A stretch of DNA of 64,000 nt from Litorivivens sp041624475 (GTDB lineage: Bacteria > Pseudomonadota > Gammaproteobacteria > Pseudomonadales > Spongiibacteraceae). The stretch spans positions 534,878 to 598,877 of the forward strand of contig NZ_JBFJUX010000001.1 in assembly GCF_041624475.1 (NCBI RefSeq), read 5' to 3'. The position numbers were made by a program, and so were the translations under genes. Shown piece by piece: positions 18,188 through 27,201 of the stretch (within the stretch, counting starts at the first letter, position 1; each line of letters begins with the position of its first letter). The notes under the pieces were generated by a model, which saw only the letters and a list, made by a program, of their open reading frames with translations, had not been told where the DNA came from and did no database searches.

Positions 18188-19549
18188 ATGACTGAAGCAG
18201 TCGCCAGCTACAAGCAGGCTAAAGACAATCACAAGCTCAACCACATTCCAGGCTCATTTGGCTTGCCGATTATCGGCCACACCATTTCGCTGGTAAAAGA
18301 CCTGTACGGCACCATCGACAAGCAGTACACGCAGTTTGGACCGGTTTCCAAGTTTGGTCTGGCGGGCTTCAAAGGTGTGCTGCTGTGCGGCCCGGATCTG
18401 TATCAACAGGTCTATCTCGACAAGGAAAAGAACTTCTCTGCCGAGATGGGCTACATGGGCTCGCTGGGACGCTTTTATAAGGGCGCCCTGCTGCTGCGTG
18501 ATCACGAAGAGCACCGTTTTCAGCGTCGCATGATGCAGACCGCCTTCAAAAACGACGCCATGAAAGGCTATATCGCCACCATGGCGCCGATGCTGCAGGA
18601 AGCGGTTGAGAGCTGGGATGGTCAGGAGAACTTCCACTTCTTCCCGGCGATCAAGCAGGCCCTGCTGGATGTGGCAGCGACTATCTTTGTCGGTCTGGAA
18701 AAAGATGATGAGCGTGCGGAAAAGCTGAACACTGCCTTCACCGACGTGGCCAACGGCCTGATGGGGCTGATCACCAAAGAGATCCCCGGCACCGCCTACG
18801 CCAAAGGCAAGAAAGGCGAGCGCTTCCTGCACGAGTTTTTCGGCAGCCTGATTGAAGAGCGCCGCAAAAACGAAGGTATCGACACCTTCAGCTACTTTGC
18901 CAAAGAGCTGAACGAAGACGGCGAGTATTTCAGCGATCAGGATATCGTCGCTCATATGAGCTTCCTGCTGTTTGCCGCCCACGACACCACGACTTCCGCG
19001 CTCAGCCACCTGCTGTTCCACCTGGGGCAGAACCCGGAGATGCGCCAGCGTCTGCGTGAAGAAGCCCAGGCCATTGGCAAGGACTATCTGGAATACGAAG
19101 ACCTTGATCGCATGCCGCTGGCCGATGCCGCCGTGCGTGAAGCCCTGCGCCTGCACCCCTCGGTCATGATGATGCAGCGCCGTACCATCAACGACTGCGA
19201 GATTGGCGGCTACCACATCCCCGCCAACACCATTCTGTTTATTGCACCGCAGTATGTGCATCGCATGGGTGAGTACTGGGATGAGCCTGAAAAGTTTGAT
19301 CCGGACCGCTGGCTGGAGCCGCGCAACGAGCACAAGCGCCATTCCTTCAGCTTTGTTGGTTTTGGCGGCGGTGCTCACAAGTGCATCGGTATGCACTTCG
19401 CGCTGATGCAGACCAAGAACTTCCTGCACCAGTTTTTGACCCGCTACGATTTCGAGCTGCCGGCCAATTTCGGCACAGCCATGCAGACGGTTCCACTACC
19501 CAAACCGTCAGACGATTTGCCTATGGTGTTGAAGCGTCTGAATGGGTAA
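18188..19549 (+). CDS. Cytochrome P450
   Basis: This is a full-length 453-residue class P450 with PGSFGLPIIGH at the start, I-helix AAHDTTTS at 263-270, ExxR (EALR, 318-321) and heme loop FGGGAHKCIG with the axial Cys at 399. Overall it is closest in look to CYP120/CYP26-like bacterial enzymes that act on hydrophobic isoprenoid or fatty substrates; that is inference. AGGAGG lies 8-10 bases before the ATG. A strong terminator follows, so it is probably monocistronic under the divergent TetR. Confidence 0.95.
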   Translation: MTEAVASYKQAKDNHKLNHIPGSFGLPIIGHTISLVKDLYGTIDKQYTQFGPVSKFGLAGFKGVLLCGPDLYQQVYLDKEKNFSAEMGYMGSLGRFYKGALLLRDHEEHRFQRRMMQTAFKNDAMKGYIATMAPMLQEAVESWDGQENFHFFPAIKQALLDVAATIFVGLEKDDERAEKLNTAFTDVANGLMGLITKEIPGTAYAKGKKGERFLHEFFGSLIEERRKNEGIDTFSYFAKELNEDGEYFSDQDIVAHMSFLLFAAHDTTTSALSHLLFHLGQNPEMRQRLREEAQAIGKDYLEYEDLDRMPLADAAVREALRLHPSVMMMQRRTINDCEIGGYHIPANTILFIAPQYVHRMGEYWDEPEKFDPDRWLEPRNEHKRHSFSFVGFGGGAHKCIGMHFALMQTKNFLHQFLTRYDFELPANFGTAMQTVPLPKPSDDLPMVLKRLNG

Positions 19550-19562
19550 ACTTCCCTCCGCC

Positions 19563-19590
19563 AAATAACCCGGCACCTGCCGGGTTATTT
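19563..19590 (+). terminator. Rho-independent-like terminator after P450
   Basis: AAATAACCCGGC and GCCGGGTTATTT are perfect arms around an ACCT loop, 13 bases after the stop codon. Confidence 0.85.
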
Positions 19591-19670
19591 GCTGTTTACC
19601 CGCATAAAACACTAAGAAAAGGCTATCTGCGGGTTGGCCTGATTGAACCTCGTCCTGTTTGGATTTTGAC

Positions 19671-20261
19671 ATGCTTGAATCCCATATGGCGCGCGCCGTA
19701 TTGGCCGTGCTGACGCTCTCTGCCTGTCCGATGTCTTTTGCGGCTGTTGCCGGAGGCGAGCCCTCCGCACATATGCCGGGTGAATTCCGCGTGGATCGTA
19801 AGCCTTTTGCAGGCGCACAGTTTCACCCGGACGCCCGTATCACACTGGCCTCCACTGATGGCATGTCCCCGTTGCTCGCACCGATGCTGGCCCTCTACAG
19901 CCAATTGCTTTCGCTCGATGGCAATGGCAGTGGCGGCATTGCCCTGAAGCGTCTTGAGGCGAGGTTAGGCAGTCAGGTCGCGGACAAAACCGGCCTGCTG
20001 GATATCAATGATGTATTGGCAGCCGACCTGGAGTCGGTAGAGATGCTTGCGGTCGGCTCGGCTCAGCTCAAAGCGCTGGGGGTTGCTGCCCGTGATGTGG
20101 ATAAACTGCCCGCGCTTGGCGCGCTGACAGATAAGGTTAAAAGCACCATGATGGAGCTGCCTGAGGGACTGGCCAGCTTCCCCTCGCAGGTGGCTCTGGC
20201 AGTCTGGGGCGAAGAGGCAGGTAAACCAAAACTTGTTACACTGGTTATTCGCGCAAACTGA
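19671..20261 (+). CDS. Hypothetical exported protein
   Basis: From the ATG at 19671 there is a signal peptide (RAVLAVLTLSACPMSFAAVA). The mature part has no recognised family; it contains a low-complexity Ala/Leu-rich middle and LASFPSQVALAVWGEEAGKP near the end. A TTG four codons upstream is an alternative start. It lies between the P450 terminator and the thiolase gene, 41 bases upstream of the latter. Confidence 0.6.
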   Translation: MLESHMARAVLAVLTLSACPMSFAAVAGGEPSAHMPGEFRVDRKPFAGAQFHPDARITLASTDGMSPLLAPMLALYSQLLSLDGNGSGGIALKRLEARLGSQVADKTGLLDINDVLAADLESVEMLAVGSAQLKALGVAARDVDKLPALGALTDKVKSTMMELPEGLASFPSQVALAVWGEEAGKPKLVTLVIRAN

Positions 20262-20302
20262 CACTTCTTTTAACAACACAGCTAATAAGCCAAGGGGGCA
20301 TA

Positions 20303-21775
20303 ATGTCGCTATCGCTATCGCCAACGACGCCGGTACTGGTCGGAATCGGGGTTATCAACCAGCGTGAAACAGACCTGTCAAAGGCTGATGAGGCTGTTGA
20401 ACTGATGATTCGAGCGGCCCGTGCTGCCGGTGACGACTGCGGCGCTCCCGAGCTGCTGCAGGCGGTGCAGCGAATCAGTGTGCCCAAGGGTGTGTGGAGT
20501 TACCAGAATCCCGCCAAAGCGATTGGCGAGGCCCTTGGCGCCCCCGAGGCGACCACCGTGCTGGCGGAAATCGGCATCCTGCAACAGAGTCTGTTTGCTG
20601 ATGCCTGTCGCCGTATCGACAGCGGTGAAATTGACGTGGCATTGGTTGCCGGTGGCGAGGCTAAATTCCGCGCCCTGCAGGCCACCATTCAAGGGCTTGA
20701 AGCGCCAGAAAGTGCGCAGAGCGCAGAGCCTGACGTGCATCTGGAGCCGGAGCAGGAAATCTGGTCTGAGGTCGAGTCTGAGGCCGGTCTGGGTATGCCC
20801 GTTGGTTTTTACGCCTTGATGGAAAGCGCCCTGCGTCAAGCGCAGGGTGAATCTCTCGATGCGCACCGCGATCGCGTTGCGGCCCTCTACGAAGGCATGG
20901 CGGAGGTGGCCAAAGACAATCCCCACGCCTGGAATCGCGACGGCATGAAAGCCGAGCAGATCCGCAATGCCTCACCCAAAAACAAGATGCTCGCCTTCCC
21001 CTATACCAAGTACCACAACAGTCAGTGGAACGTGGATCAGGCCGGCGCGCTGCTATTCTGCTCGGTGGCCAAAGCCGAAGAACTGGGTATTCCCCGCGAC
21101 AAGTGGGTTTTCCCACAGACCAGTACCGAAAGCAATTTCATGGTGAATACTTCCCAGCGGGTTGATCTGGCCGGCTGCCCCGGCGCGCGACTGGCGGGTA
21201 AGAAAGCGCTGGAGCTGGCGGACATGACCGTCGACGAAATCGATCTGCTGGAGCTCTACAGCTGCTTCCCCTCTGCGGTGCAGATTTATGCGCGGGAGAT
21301 CGGCATTTCGCTGGATCAGCAAATCACCGTTACCGGCGGCATGACCTTCGGTGGCGGCCCGCTCAACAACTACGTGCTGCAGTCCACTGCGCGTATGGCC
21401 GAACTGCTGCGTGAGCAGCCGGGCAAGAAAGGCTATGTCACCTCTGTCAGCGGCATGCTGACCAAACAGGGTTTTGGCGTGTGGTCGACTGAGCCCAATC
21501 CCAACGGCTTTGGCTTTGCTGACCTGACGGATGAGGCACGCGCCGAGGCGCCGCCGCTGGAATTGGTGAAAGTCGACAGCGGAGAGGGGAAAATTGTCGG
21601 TTGCACCGTGCTGTTTCAGGGCGACAATCCCTGGCGCGCGGTGGTGGTAGTGACCCTGCCGAACGGCAAGCGCACCATTGCCTACAATGAAAATCCTGAG
21701 CTGATGGCGGCAGCGATGGAAGAAGAATTTGTGGGGCGCACTGCCCAGCTGAAGGACGGGGTGTTTACGCTCTAA
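20303..21775 (+). CDS. Acetyl-CoA acetyltransferase (SCP2/TLP1-like thiolase)
   Basis: The 490-residue protein is longer than a classic thiolase (about 390). The N-terminal two-thirds is thiolase-like with ELYSCFPSAVQ and GGMTFGGGPLNNY; the last 100 residues resemble the extra C-terminal domain of thiolase-like protein type 1. The usual nucleophilic Cys motif near residue 90 is not evident, so catalysis is uncertain. GGGGG lies 5 bases from the ATG. Confidence 0.85.
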   Translation: MSLSLSPTTPVLVGIGVINQRETDLSKADEAVELMIRAARAAGDDCGAPELLQAVQRISVPKGVWSYQNPAKAIGEALGAPEATTVLAEIGILQQSLFADACRRIDSGEIDVALVAGGEAKFRALQATIQGLEAPESAQSAEPDVHLEPEQEIWSEVESEAGLGMPVGFYALMESALRQAQGESLDAHRDRVAALYEGMAEVAKDNPHAWNRDGMKAEQIRNASPKNKMLAFPYTKYHNSQWNVDQAGALLFCSVAKAEELGIPRDKWVFPQTSTESNFMVNTSQRVDLAGCPGARLAGKKALELADMTVDEIDLLELYSCFPSAVQIYAREIGISLDQQITVTGGMTFGGGPLNNYVLQSTARMAELLREQPGKKGYVTSVSGMLTKQGFGVWSTEPNPNGFGFADLTDEARAEAPPLELVKVDSGEGKIVGCTVLFQGDNPWRAVVVVTLPNGKRTIAYNENPELMAAAMEEEFVGRTAQLKDGVFTL

Positions 21776-21787
21776 TCAATCCAGCTG

Positions 21788-21808
21788 CGGGAAGGTAAGG
21801 CCTTCCCG
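21788..21808. terminator. Bidirectional hairpin between convergent genes
   Basis: CGGGAAGG and CCTTCCCG pair perfectly around TAAGG, between the stops of the thiolase and fbp. No T-run is present, so intrinsic termination is only likely. Confidence 0.55.
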
Positions 21809-21816
21809 TCGATTGC

Positions 21817-22788
21817 TCAGCGCTGGTGGTATTCCACACAGCTTTTCACCTCATTCGCAGAGCCCAGAATCACCGGCACCCGCTGGTGAATTTTCTCCGG
21901 TTGAATGTCTAGAATCTTGCCGCTGTCGGTCCACGCTTCCCCGCCAGCCTGCTCTACCAACAGCCCCATAGGATTGGCTTCGTACATCAGCCGCAGCTTG
22001 CCGGCCTGATCGGGTTTGCGTGCATCCCAGGGGTAGGTGAAGAGACCGCCGCGACACAGGATGCGGTGTACGTCCGCCACCATAGCCGCCACCCAGCGCA
22101 TATTGAAATTCTTGCCGCGCGGGCCGTCACTGCCTTGAAGCAGGTCGTTAATGTAGTTGCGCATCGGCTCTGCCCAGAAGCGGTGGTTGGACATGTTGAT
22201 GGCAAATTCTTTGGTGTCCGGGGCAAGTTCAACCCGCTCAACGGTTTGCAGCCAGGCGCCCTGCTCGGGGTCGAAGGTAAACATGGTGACGCCGTCGCCG
22301 GTGGAGAAGACCAGCATCATCGATGGGCCGTAGAGCACATAACCGGCCGCTTTCTGGGCGCGACCGGGCTGCAGGAATTCCGCTTCGCTCACGGCGGCGC
22401 CGCGCTCGCCGCTTTCCAGCACCGAGAAGATGGTGCCGACCATGCTGTTGATATCTATATTGGACGAGCCGTCGAGGGGGTCGTAGGTCACCAGGTAGCG
22501 GCCGTCCAGATTGGCGCCGACCACCTCATCCTCTTCTTCAGAGGCGATGCCGCGCACCTCGGGGCAGGCCTTCAGGGCATCCTTGAGCATGTCGTTGGCG
22601 ATGACGTCCAGCTTCTTCTGGGTTTCGCCCTGCACATTATCCGCGCCGGCGCTGCCGAGAATGCCCGCCAGTTCACCGCGTTGCAACTGGTTGTTGATGG
22701 CTTCGCAACAGCTGGCCAGGCGAAGGATCACTTCGGCCAGGGGGGCGTCGATAGAGCTGTCGTCGAGGAACGCGTCCAGCGTTTTCAT
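21817..22788 (-). CDS. fbp: Fructose-1,6-bisphosphatase class 1
   Basis: The 323-residue enzyme has the metal/substrate loop DPLDGSSNID at 103-112, ASEEEDEV at 82-89, and KLRLMYEANPMG near the substrate site. It dephosphorylates fructose 1,6-bisphosphate in gluconeogenesis in the cytosol. AGGA is 7 bases before the ATG. It is divergent from the SDR gene. Confidence 0.96.
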   Translation of the reverse strand: MKTLDAFLDDSSIDAPLAEVILRLASCCEAINNQLQRGELAGILGSAGADNVQGETQKKLDVIANDMLKDALKACPEVRGIASEEEDEVVGANLDGRYLVTYDPLDGSSNIDINSMVGTIFSVLESGERGAAVSEAEFLQPGRAQKAAGYVLYGPSMMLVFSTGDGVTMFTFDPEQGAWLQTVERVELAPDTKEFAINMSNHRFWAEPMRNYINDLLQGSDGPRGKNFNMRWVAAMVADVHRILCRGGLFTYPWDARKPDQAGKLRLMYEANPMGLLVEQAGGEAWTDSGKILDIQPEKIHQRVPVILGSANEVKSCVEYHQR

Positions 22789-22965
22789 GCAGTGTCCTGT
22801 GGCTGTGTTGGGGAGGCGCGCATTATGCCATCAGCGGCCTGGGGTCTCCAGTTGGGGGCGGGCGGCTGCGGAAATTAAAAAAAGGTAACAAGTGTGTAAA
22901 ATTTTGAAGGGCTGTAATAGAGTTCAGTTAAAGAGCATAACCATAACTGTCCAACGAGGTGTCAT

Positions 22966-23841
22966 GTGAAGGATTTCAACAACAAGGTCGCGGTTATTAC
23001 CGGTGGTGCCAGCGGTGTCGGTCGCGCGCTGGGTGAGGCGCTGGCGGCAGAGGGGGCGAAAATCGTTCTTGCCGATGTCGATACCAAGGCGCTGGATGTG
23101 GCGGTCGCTGCCCTCAAGGAGCGCGGTACTGAGGCGTTGGGTGTCAGGGCTGACGTGAGCAAGCAGGAAGACCTCGATGCCCTGGCGGATAAAGCCTTCG
23201 CTGAATTCGGTGCAGTGCATCTGATGTTTGCCAACGCGGGTATCGGCGCGGGTGAGGCCGGCGATATGTGGGACTACAACCTCAATGACTGGAAGTGGGC
23301 CTTCTCGGTCAATGTCTGGGGTGTGATTCACTCGATCAAGGCCTTTATGCCGAGGCTGGTAGAGCAAAATGAAGAGGCGCATTTTATAGTCACCGGTTCG
23401 GGCAATGGGGCCTTCCTGATGCTGCCGGATGCGCCAATTTACACCACCACCAAAGCCTCGGTGATGGCGATTACCGAAACCCTGTATTACCAGATGCTGG
23501 CCAAGCAGTCGCCAGTGAAAATCAATGCGCTGTTCCCTGGCCCCCATGTGGTGGATACCGGTCTGTTTAACTCCGAGCGGGTGCGGCCTGAAGACCTGCC
23601 CGGCAGCGGCGTCAAAGCTTCGGGGATCAGCTCGGTCGACGATATGAAGAAGATGATGGAACAGTTTGGCATGGAGCTGGAGACCACCTCGCCCCAGGAA
23701 GTCGCTGATTATGCACTCAAGGCGCTGAAAGAAGACAAGTTCTGGATTCGCCCTAGCACCGAAAAATCGGATACGGCCCTGCGCGAGCGTATCGAGGGTA
23801 TAATCAATCAGGTTAACCCTGTACCCCCTAACGTTTTGTAA
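22966..23841 (+). CDS. Short-chain dehydrogenase/reductase
   Basis: A GTG start at 22966 has GAGG 5-6 bases upstream. The nucleotide-binding TGGASGVG, FANAG, catalytic Ser in VTGSGNG and YTTTK are all present, so this is a classic NAD(P)-dependent SDR. The substrate is unknown. A TetR gene follows 10 bases later and is likely co-transcribed. Confidence 0.92.
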   Translation: MKDFNNKVAVITGGASGVGRALGEALAAEGAKIVLADVDTKALDVAVAALKERGTEALGVRADVSKQEDLDALADKAFAEFGAVHLMFANAGIGAGEAGDMWDYNLNDWKWAFSVNVWGVIHSIKAFMPRLVEQNEEAHFIVTGSGNGAFLMLPDAPIYTTTKASVMAITETLYYQMLAKQSPVKINALFPGPHVVDTGLFNSERVRPEDLPGSGVKASGISSVDDMKKMMEQFGMELETTSPQEVADYALKALKEDKFWIRPSTEKSDTALRERIEGIINQVNPVPPNVL

Positions 23842-23851
23842 TTGGAGCGCA

Positions 23852-24490
23852 ATGACGACCGTTACTGTCATCAAATCGGCGGATGAGAGCAATCTCAGCC
23901 GCCGCGAGCAGCGCAAAATGGAAGTGCGCGGCCGTATTAACGAGGCCGCGCTGGCGCTGTTCAGCGCCAAGGGCGTTGAGTTGACCACCGTCGAGGAAAT
24001 CTGTGAATCGGCGGAGGTGGCCCGCAAAACCTTCTACAACTACTACAGCTCGAAGCAGGATCTGATTCGCGCACTCAGCGACTCCATGCTCTACGATGAA
24101 ACCTCAAATGTGATTGAGTTGGCGTTGGAGAAATACGACTCAACCCGCGAGCGGGTCGAATATATCTACGGTGTGATGATAGACAACCTGCAGCGTTATG
24201 AAGAGCTGGAGCGCTGCCTGGTGCATCAGGCGTTGCTGGACCTGTCCAGCGAGAACAGCCAGATCGGACAGCGCCTCGGCGATCTGAACGCGGCCTTCAG
24301 TGAGCTGGTCCGCGACGGCTTGCGGCTCGGCGATGTGTCTGAGAGCTATAGCGCAGAGTTTATCGGTGAAATGATCGTCGGTCTGATCAACGCCACCATC
24401 ATCAACTGGGTTCACGACCCGGGCTATCCGGTGTTTGAACGCATAGAAGAAGTTAAGCGCCTGACTCTGGCGAGCTTTCTCAAACACTGA
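23852..24490 (+). CDS. TetR family regulator
   Basis: The 212-residue protein has a clear N-terminal HTH (AALALFSAKGVELTTVEEIC, TFYNYYSSKQDLI). It follows the SDR gene by 10 bases and probably regulates that operon. GGAG precedes the ATG. Confidence 0.9.
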   Translation: MTTVTVIKSADESNLSRREQRKMEVRGRINEAALALFSAKGVELTTVEEICESAEVARKTFYNYYSSKQDLIRALSDSMLYDETSNVIELALEKYDSTRERVEYIYGVMIDNLQRYEELERCLVHQALLDLSSENSQIGQRLGDLNAAFSELVRDGLRLGDVSESYSAEFIGEMIVGLINATIINWVHDPGYPVFERIEEVKRLTLASFLKH

Positions 24491-24493
24491 AAC

Positions 24494-24515
24494 GGTTCAG
24501 TTAAGGTTCAGTTGA
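24494..24515 (+). promoter_or_regulatory. Tandem 11-bp direct repeat upstream of outer-membrane gene
   Basis: GGTTCAGTTAA and GGTTCAGTTGA are adjacent 11-base repeats differing at one base. That period is typical of OmpR/PhoB-family response regulators (PmrA/QseB-like boxes). It ends 41 bases before the start of the outer-membrane protein. Confidence 0.55.
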
Positions 24516-24556
24516 GCGGGCGCAGCATGTGATCAAGCCTTATGAGGGTAGGTCAC

Positions 24557-25141
24557 ATGAAAAAGCTATTTCTGGTCGGGGCGCAGGGCCTCTTGTTCAC
24601 TTCACTTGCTCTGGCGGAGCACTATCCGTCTTCGTCACTGAATTTCCACGTTGACGTCGGGCAGGCCCGCCAGGACATCAATCCGGACGACTTTCCCCCA
24701 GGCACCGATATCGATGACGAGGATATCGCCTTTCGCGCCGGTATCGGTTTGCGCACCGGCCTGTTGGGGGGCAATATTTCCTATATTAATTTCGGGCAGT
24801 CCGCCGTCGCCACGCCAACAGCTTCTGCGGAAGCGGATACCTACGGTGTAGGCTTTGACCTGCAATTGGACTTGCCGCTCAGCGAGTACAGCAGCTTTTT
24901 TGTTAAGGGTGGCATTCTCAGCTGGGAGCAGGTGACTGATGAGCATCAGGCCGGTACTAATTTTGTTACCCGCTATTACGAAGATGGCGTTGATCCGTAC
25001 TGGGGTGTCGGTTTTCGTTTCAGCGGCGCGCCGGGCATGAGTATCAAAATCGAATACGACCGTTTTGAGTTCAAGGACAACGGCTCTGATGTGGTGGCCG
25101 ACTACGATCTGGTGACTGTTGGTCTGGAATTTTTCATGTAG
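24557..25141 (+). CDS. Small outer-membrane beta-barrel protein
   Basis: The ATG at 24557 has GGGTAGG upstream and starts a signal peptide (KLFLVGAQGLLFTSLALA); the ATG five codons earlier is less likely. Alternating strands (FRAGIGLRTGLLGGNISYI, GVGFRFSGAPGMSIKIEY) and a C-terminal VTVGLEFFM are those of an OmpW/OmpA-sized 8-strand barrel. The mature start is acidic (DINPDDFPPGTDIDDED). The preceding direct repeat suggests two-component control. Confidence 0.75.
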   Translation: MKKLFLVGAQGLLFTSLALAEHYPSSSLNFHVDVGQARQDINPDDFPPGTDIDDEDIAFRAGIGLRTGLLGGNISYINFGQSAVATPTASAEADTYGVGFDLQLDLPLSEYSSFFVKGGILSWEQVTDEHQAGTNFVTRYYEDGVDPYWGVGFRFSGAPGMSIKIEYDRFEFKDNGSDVVADYDLVTVGLEFFM

Positions 25142-25177
25142 ACTGAAACTCATTGCAGACATGACAGGGAGGTCATT

Positions 25178-25426
25178 GTGAAGTCGTTAATTCTGTTTTT
25201 CTTCTTATCCTGTTGCGGCCTGATTCAGGCCGCTGACTGGTCCGATTGTCGTCGTACTAAACTGGAAGCCTTAAGCTTGGAGCAGGCCCTGCGCAAGGGT
25301 TACCTGTTGCGTCAGTATGCCAGCCGCAGTGCGATGCGGGAGCGGTTACGCGATCGCGAGCGTTGGCTGTGGCGCAATTGCCGCCGCTACAGCAGTGACC
25401 TGCGTGAATTGTCCGCCAGGCACTGA
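25178..25426 (+). CDS. Small exported Arg-rich protein
   Basis: A GTG start with GGGAGG 5 bases upstream begins an 82-residue protein with a signal peptide (LILFFFLSCCGLIQAA). The mature part has two Cys and many Arg (RERLRDRERWLWRNCRRY). No family is recognised. Confidence 0.6.
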   Translation: MKSLILFFFLSCCGLIQAADWSDCRRTKLEALSLEQALRKGYLLRQYASRSAMRERLRDRERWLWRNCRRYSSDLRELSARH

Positions 25427-25537
25427 CTGGCTATTAGTGACGAATCGCTTATACTCATTTTTATGTTCATAGCAGGGTATAAAGCGGGTGCCATGCTATT
25501 GCGTTGTAAAATCAATAACGACAGGTAAGCGCACGGC

Positions 25538-26371
25538 ATGTTGAAATACGCAGCCCGATCAGATGTCGGTTGTTCTCGCAGCAACAATGAAGACAATTTT
25601 GCCGCGGCACCGGAGCACGATCTCTGGATTCTCGCCGATGGTGTTGGCGGCCACGATGCCGGTGAAATCGCCAGTGAAATTGCCTGTCAGGTAATCCGCG
25701 ATGAAGTCGCTGCCGGCCGTGATATGAAGAGTGCTATCGAGGCGGCTCACCAGGCTATTCTGGCCGCACCGGAAAAAGGTCGGGGCCGCCCAGGCATGGC
25801 CTCCACGGTTGTCACATTGCAAGTTAAGGAAAACGGTTTTGAAATTGCCTGGGTGGGGGATTCCCGCTGCTATCTCTGGAGTGAGCAGCGCGGCCTGGAG
25901 CAGATTTCCCGGGATCACTCTCTGGTTCAGCGCCTGCTGGAAGAGCAGCACATCAACGAAGATGAGGCGGCCAGTCACCCGGGGCGCAATATCGTGCTGC
26001 AGGCGCTTGGGCAGGACAACCTCGAAAAGCTGCAGGTTGATACCATTCGCGATCAGTTTGAGCCGGGGCAGATTTTGCTCATGTGCAGCGACGGCCTCAA
26101 CGATTACGTCCAGCACGAAGATATCGTCGCGAGCTTCCGCGAACTGGATGACCTGGATGCCATCGCCGACAGTCTGATAGAAAAAACCCTGGCCAATAAC
26201 GGCGCCGACAATGTCACGGTGGTCCTGGTGCAGGCACCGTCGTCCGCCGAAGGACTCCGGGAGGCTGAAGCGGTATCTGCTGCGGAGGCGGGCAAGTTTT
26301 CGAGGCCGCTGTTGTGGCTGGGCGGCGCCTTGGCGCTAGCGGCGATTTATTTTCTACTGCAGGGTAGCTGA
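25538..26371 (+). CDS. PP2C-type serine/threonine phosphatase
   Basis: SNNEDN at 15-20, ADGVGGHD at 33-40, WVGDSRCYLW and CSDGLND are the PP2C metal-binding motifs. A C-terminal transmembrane segment (LLWLGGALALAAIYFLL) anchors it with the catalytic domain in the cytosol. Its stop overlaps the start of the FHA gene by one base. It probably reverses the kinase encoded convergently at 27202. Confidence 0.93.
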   Translation: MLKYAARSDVGCSRSNNEDNFAAAPEHDLWILADGVGGHDAGEIASEIACQVIRDEVAAGRDMKSAIEAAHQAILAAPEKGRGRPGMASTVVTLQVKENGFEIAWVGDSRCYLWSEQRGLEQISRDHSLVQRLLEEQHINEDEAASHPGRNIVLQALGQDNLEKLQVDTIRDQFEPGQILLMCSDGLNDYVQHEDIVASFRELDDLDAIADSLIEKTLANNGADNVTVVLVQAPSSAEGLREAEAVSAAEAGKFSRPLLWLGGALALAAIYFLLQGS

Positions 26372-27189
26372 TGAATTCTGGCGAGGTGGGGCAGTCAGTC
26401 TGGGCGCTGCGTCCCTGTGATGCTGATGCGGGTGACATCGTACTGGCGAACGAATTTACAGTGGGGCGCGAAGATGGTTGCGCGCTGGTACTGAGCGAGC
26501 CCCATGTCTCGCGCAGACACGCCGCCTTTCTGATCAAGGATGACAAGCTCTATCTGCAGGATACCGGGTCTGCCAATGGGACCTTCGTCAACGATCACCG
26601 CATCAATGTCGTCGTACTGAAGGCTGGCGATATCGTGCGTTTTGACGCGGCTAGGTACGAGGTCGTGCAGGCTGAAGCAGCGCCTGAATCCCAAACTGAA
26701 ACCGCCGGACAGAAACCTGCCGAGCCTGAGGTCGCTGCCGGTACTCCAGCAGAGGCCGCGCCCTCGTCGAAAGCCGGCAGCGCCAAGTTTGATCCCGTTA
26801 AAGCGGCTGAGGCGTCGGAGGGGGTTGTTACCTTTGAGCGCAATGCCCGTGTCAGCAAGCCGGAACCTGCATCGCCATCTCCATCGGCATCCTTGCCCTT
26901 AGCCTCGCTGTTGGTTAGTGGAGGGGCGGTTGTCGGGCTGCGGTTTGCACTTGGTGAGGGCTTAAGTCGGATCGGTCGCGATCCCGGCTGTGAGATACGA
27001 CTTGATGCTCGCGCGGTGTCGTCTCTGCACGCGGAATTGGAATGCGTGGACGGCCGCTGGTACCTGCGCGACTGCGACTCTTCCAATGGTGTCCTTCACA
27101 ACGGACGCAAGGTAACCGAAGTTGAGCTGGTAGATGGCGATCAGCTGACCCTTGGAGATGTCGAGCTGATCTTCTCTTTCAAATCGTAA
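26371..27189 (+). CDS. Tandem FHA-domain protein
   Basis: Two forkhead-associated domains flank an Ala/Pro/Glu-rich linker (about 100-175). Domain 1 shows VGREDGCALVLSEPHVSRRHA and NGTFVND; domain 2 shows IGRDPGCEIRLDARAVSSLHAEL and NGVLHNGRKV. FHA domains bind phosphothreonine, so this is likely an adaptor for the neighbouring kinase. It is translationally coupled to the phosphatase. Confidence 0.92.
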   Translation: MNSGEVGQSVWALRPCDADAGDIVLANEFTVGREDGCALVLSEPHVSRRHAAFLIKDDKLYLQDTGSANGTFVNDHRINVVVLKAGDIVRFDAARYEVVQAEAAPESQTETAGQKPAEPEVAAGTPAEAAPSSKAGSAKFDPVKAAEASEGVVTFERNARVSKPEPASPSPSASLPLASLLVSGGAVVGLRFALGEGLSRIGRDPGCEIRLDARAVSSLHAELECVDGRWYLRDCDSSNGVLHNGRKVTEVELVDGDQLTLGDVELIFSFKS

Positions 27190-27201
27190 GCCCTGTTAAC
27201 C

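Noticed and set aside
18254..19429. 391-codon minus-strand open frame
   Set aside because: It lies wholly antisense to the P450, which has all expected motifs.
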